Of a stretch of 64,000 bases of DNA, positions 63,945 to 64,000 are shown piece after piece; positions within the stretch are counted from its first letter, which is position 1; each line of letters begins with the position of its first letter. Below the pieces are notes generated by a model that saw only the letters and a list, made by a program, of their open reading frames with translations, searched no databases and was not told where the DNA came from. The position numbers were made by a program, and so were the translations under genes. The DNA is from Variovorax sp. MHTC-1 (GTDB taxonomy: Bacteria > Pseudomonadota > Gammaproteobacteria > Burkholderiales > Burkholderiaceae_C), in the NCBI RefSeq assembly GCF_003984645.1, contig NZ_RWKI01000001.1, positions 62,001-126,000 on the forward strand, read 5' to 3'.

Positions 63945-64000
63945 TCAGGCCGTTTCGCGCTTGAAGAGCGGCGCCGGCTGCACCGCGTCGCCCTGGTAGA
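63945..64000 (-). CDS. C-terminal end of a DUF934 (sulfate assimilation) gene, partial
   Basis: The last 17 codons read YQGDAVQPAPLFKRETA before TGA, resembling the end of DUF934 proteins, which sit between sulfite reductase cysI and cysH in Betaproteobacteria. Most of the gene is beyond the window edge, so the assignment rests on position and a short match. Confidence 0.55.
   Translation of the reverse strand, partial: YQGDAVQPAPLFKRETA

Overview
The window is a GC-rich (roughly two thirds G+C) bacterial chromosome segment with tightly packed genes and many 4-base ATGA or GTGA start/stop overlaps. Gene content and order point to a betaproteobacterium of the Comamonadaceae, most like Variovorax. 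The supporting markers are ilvBHC-pssA-leuA synteny, a Bug-family receptor, a DUF3606 pair, pobA with an IclR-type pobR, a nadE relic beside glnB, and a GC-rich repeat family I associate with that group. The assignment is inference from recognised protein families; no 16S gene is present.

Layout. 0-6.4 kb: 3' part of a type I secretion HlyD adaptor, a periplasmic peroxiredoxin, then a phospholipase D-like lipoprotein, a fatty acid hydroxylase/sterol desaturase and three unrecognised proteins that look co-transcribed. 6.4-9.7 kb: a proton-pumping membrane pyrophosphatase with an OmpA-like C-terminal domain, divergent from soluble pyrophosphatase. 9.7-15.6 kb: Bug receptor, M20 peptidase and LysR regulator, then a FemAB/GNAT-like protein carrying four in-frame 81-bp repeats, and an EamA exporter. 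15.6-19.6 kb: nadE relic, glnB, LOG protein, dgkA, RDD protein, DUF3106, DUF3619 and an ECF sigma factor. 19.7-27.7 kb: branched-chain amino acid block ilvB-ilvH-ilvC, pssA, then two different leuA genes behind a leucine-rich leader peptide and attenuator. 27.8-31.3 kb: PBP7-type endopeptidase, IclR regulator, bpt and aat (N-degron tRNA transferases). 31.4-39.5 kb: orphan molybdenum hydroxylase large subunit, pobA/pobR, a two-component system and a DegQ protease.

40.3-49.2 kb: one minus-strand polyol operon (ABC transporter smoEFGK type, mannitol dehydrogenase, sorbitol-type SDR, AraC regulator, xylulokinase). It should import a hexitol or pentitol, oxidise it to a ketose, and phosphorylate xylulose or a similar ketose. 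49.3-53.3 kb: accessory stretch of small proteins (two DUF3606, a ribbon-helix-helix-like protein, GST) with a tRNA-Asn gene and a decayed 3' tRNA-Asn fragment in the same orientation 2.1 kb away. 53.3-58.7 kb: thiamine genes thiO-thiS-thiG-thiE, divergent thiD, and a CytX-like permease behind a TPP riboswitch. 58.8-64 kb: PAP2 phosphatase, a ferredoxin reductase-like flavoprotein with fdxA, and the assimilatory sulfate genes cysN, cysD, cysH and the end of a DUF934 gene.

No CRISPR array, transposase, integrase or phage gene was found. The observations most worth following are the leucine attenuator in front of tandem leuA paralogues, the 81-bp coding repeat and its related copies at gene junctions, the nadE relic, the pyrophosphatase-OmpA fusion, and the tRNA-Asn fragment bounding a small gene cluster.
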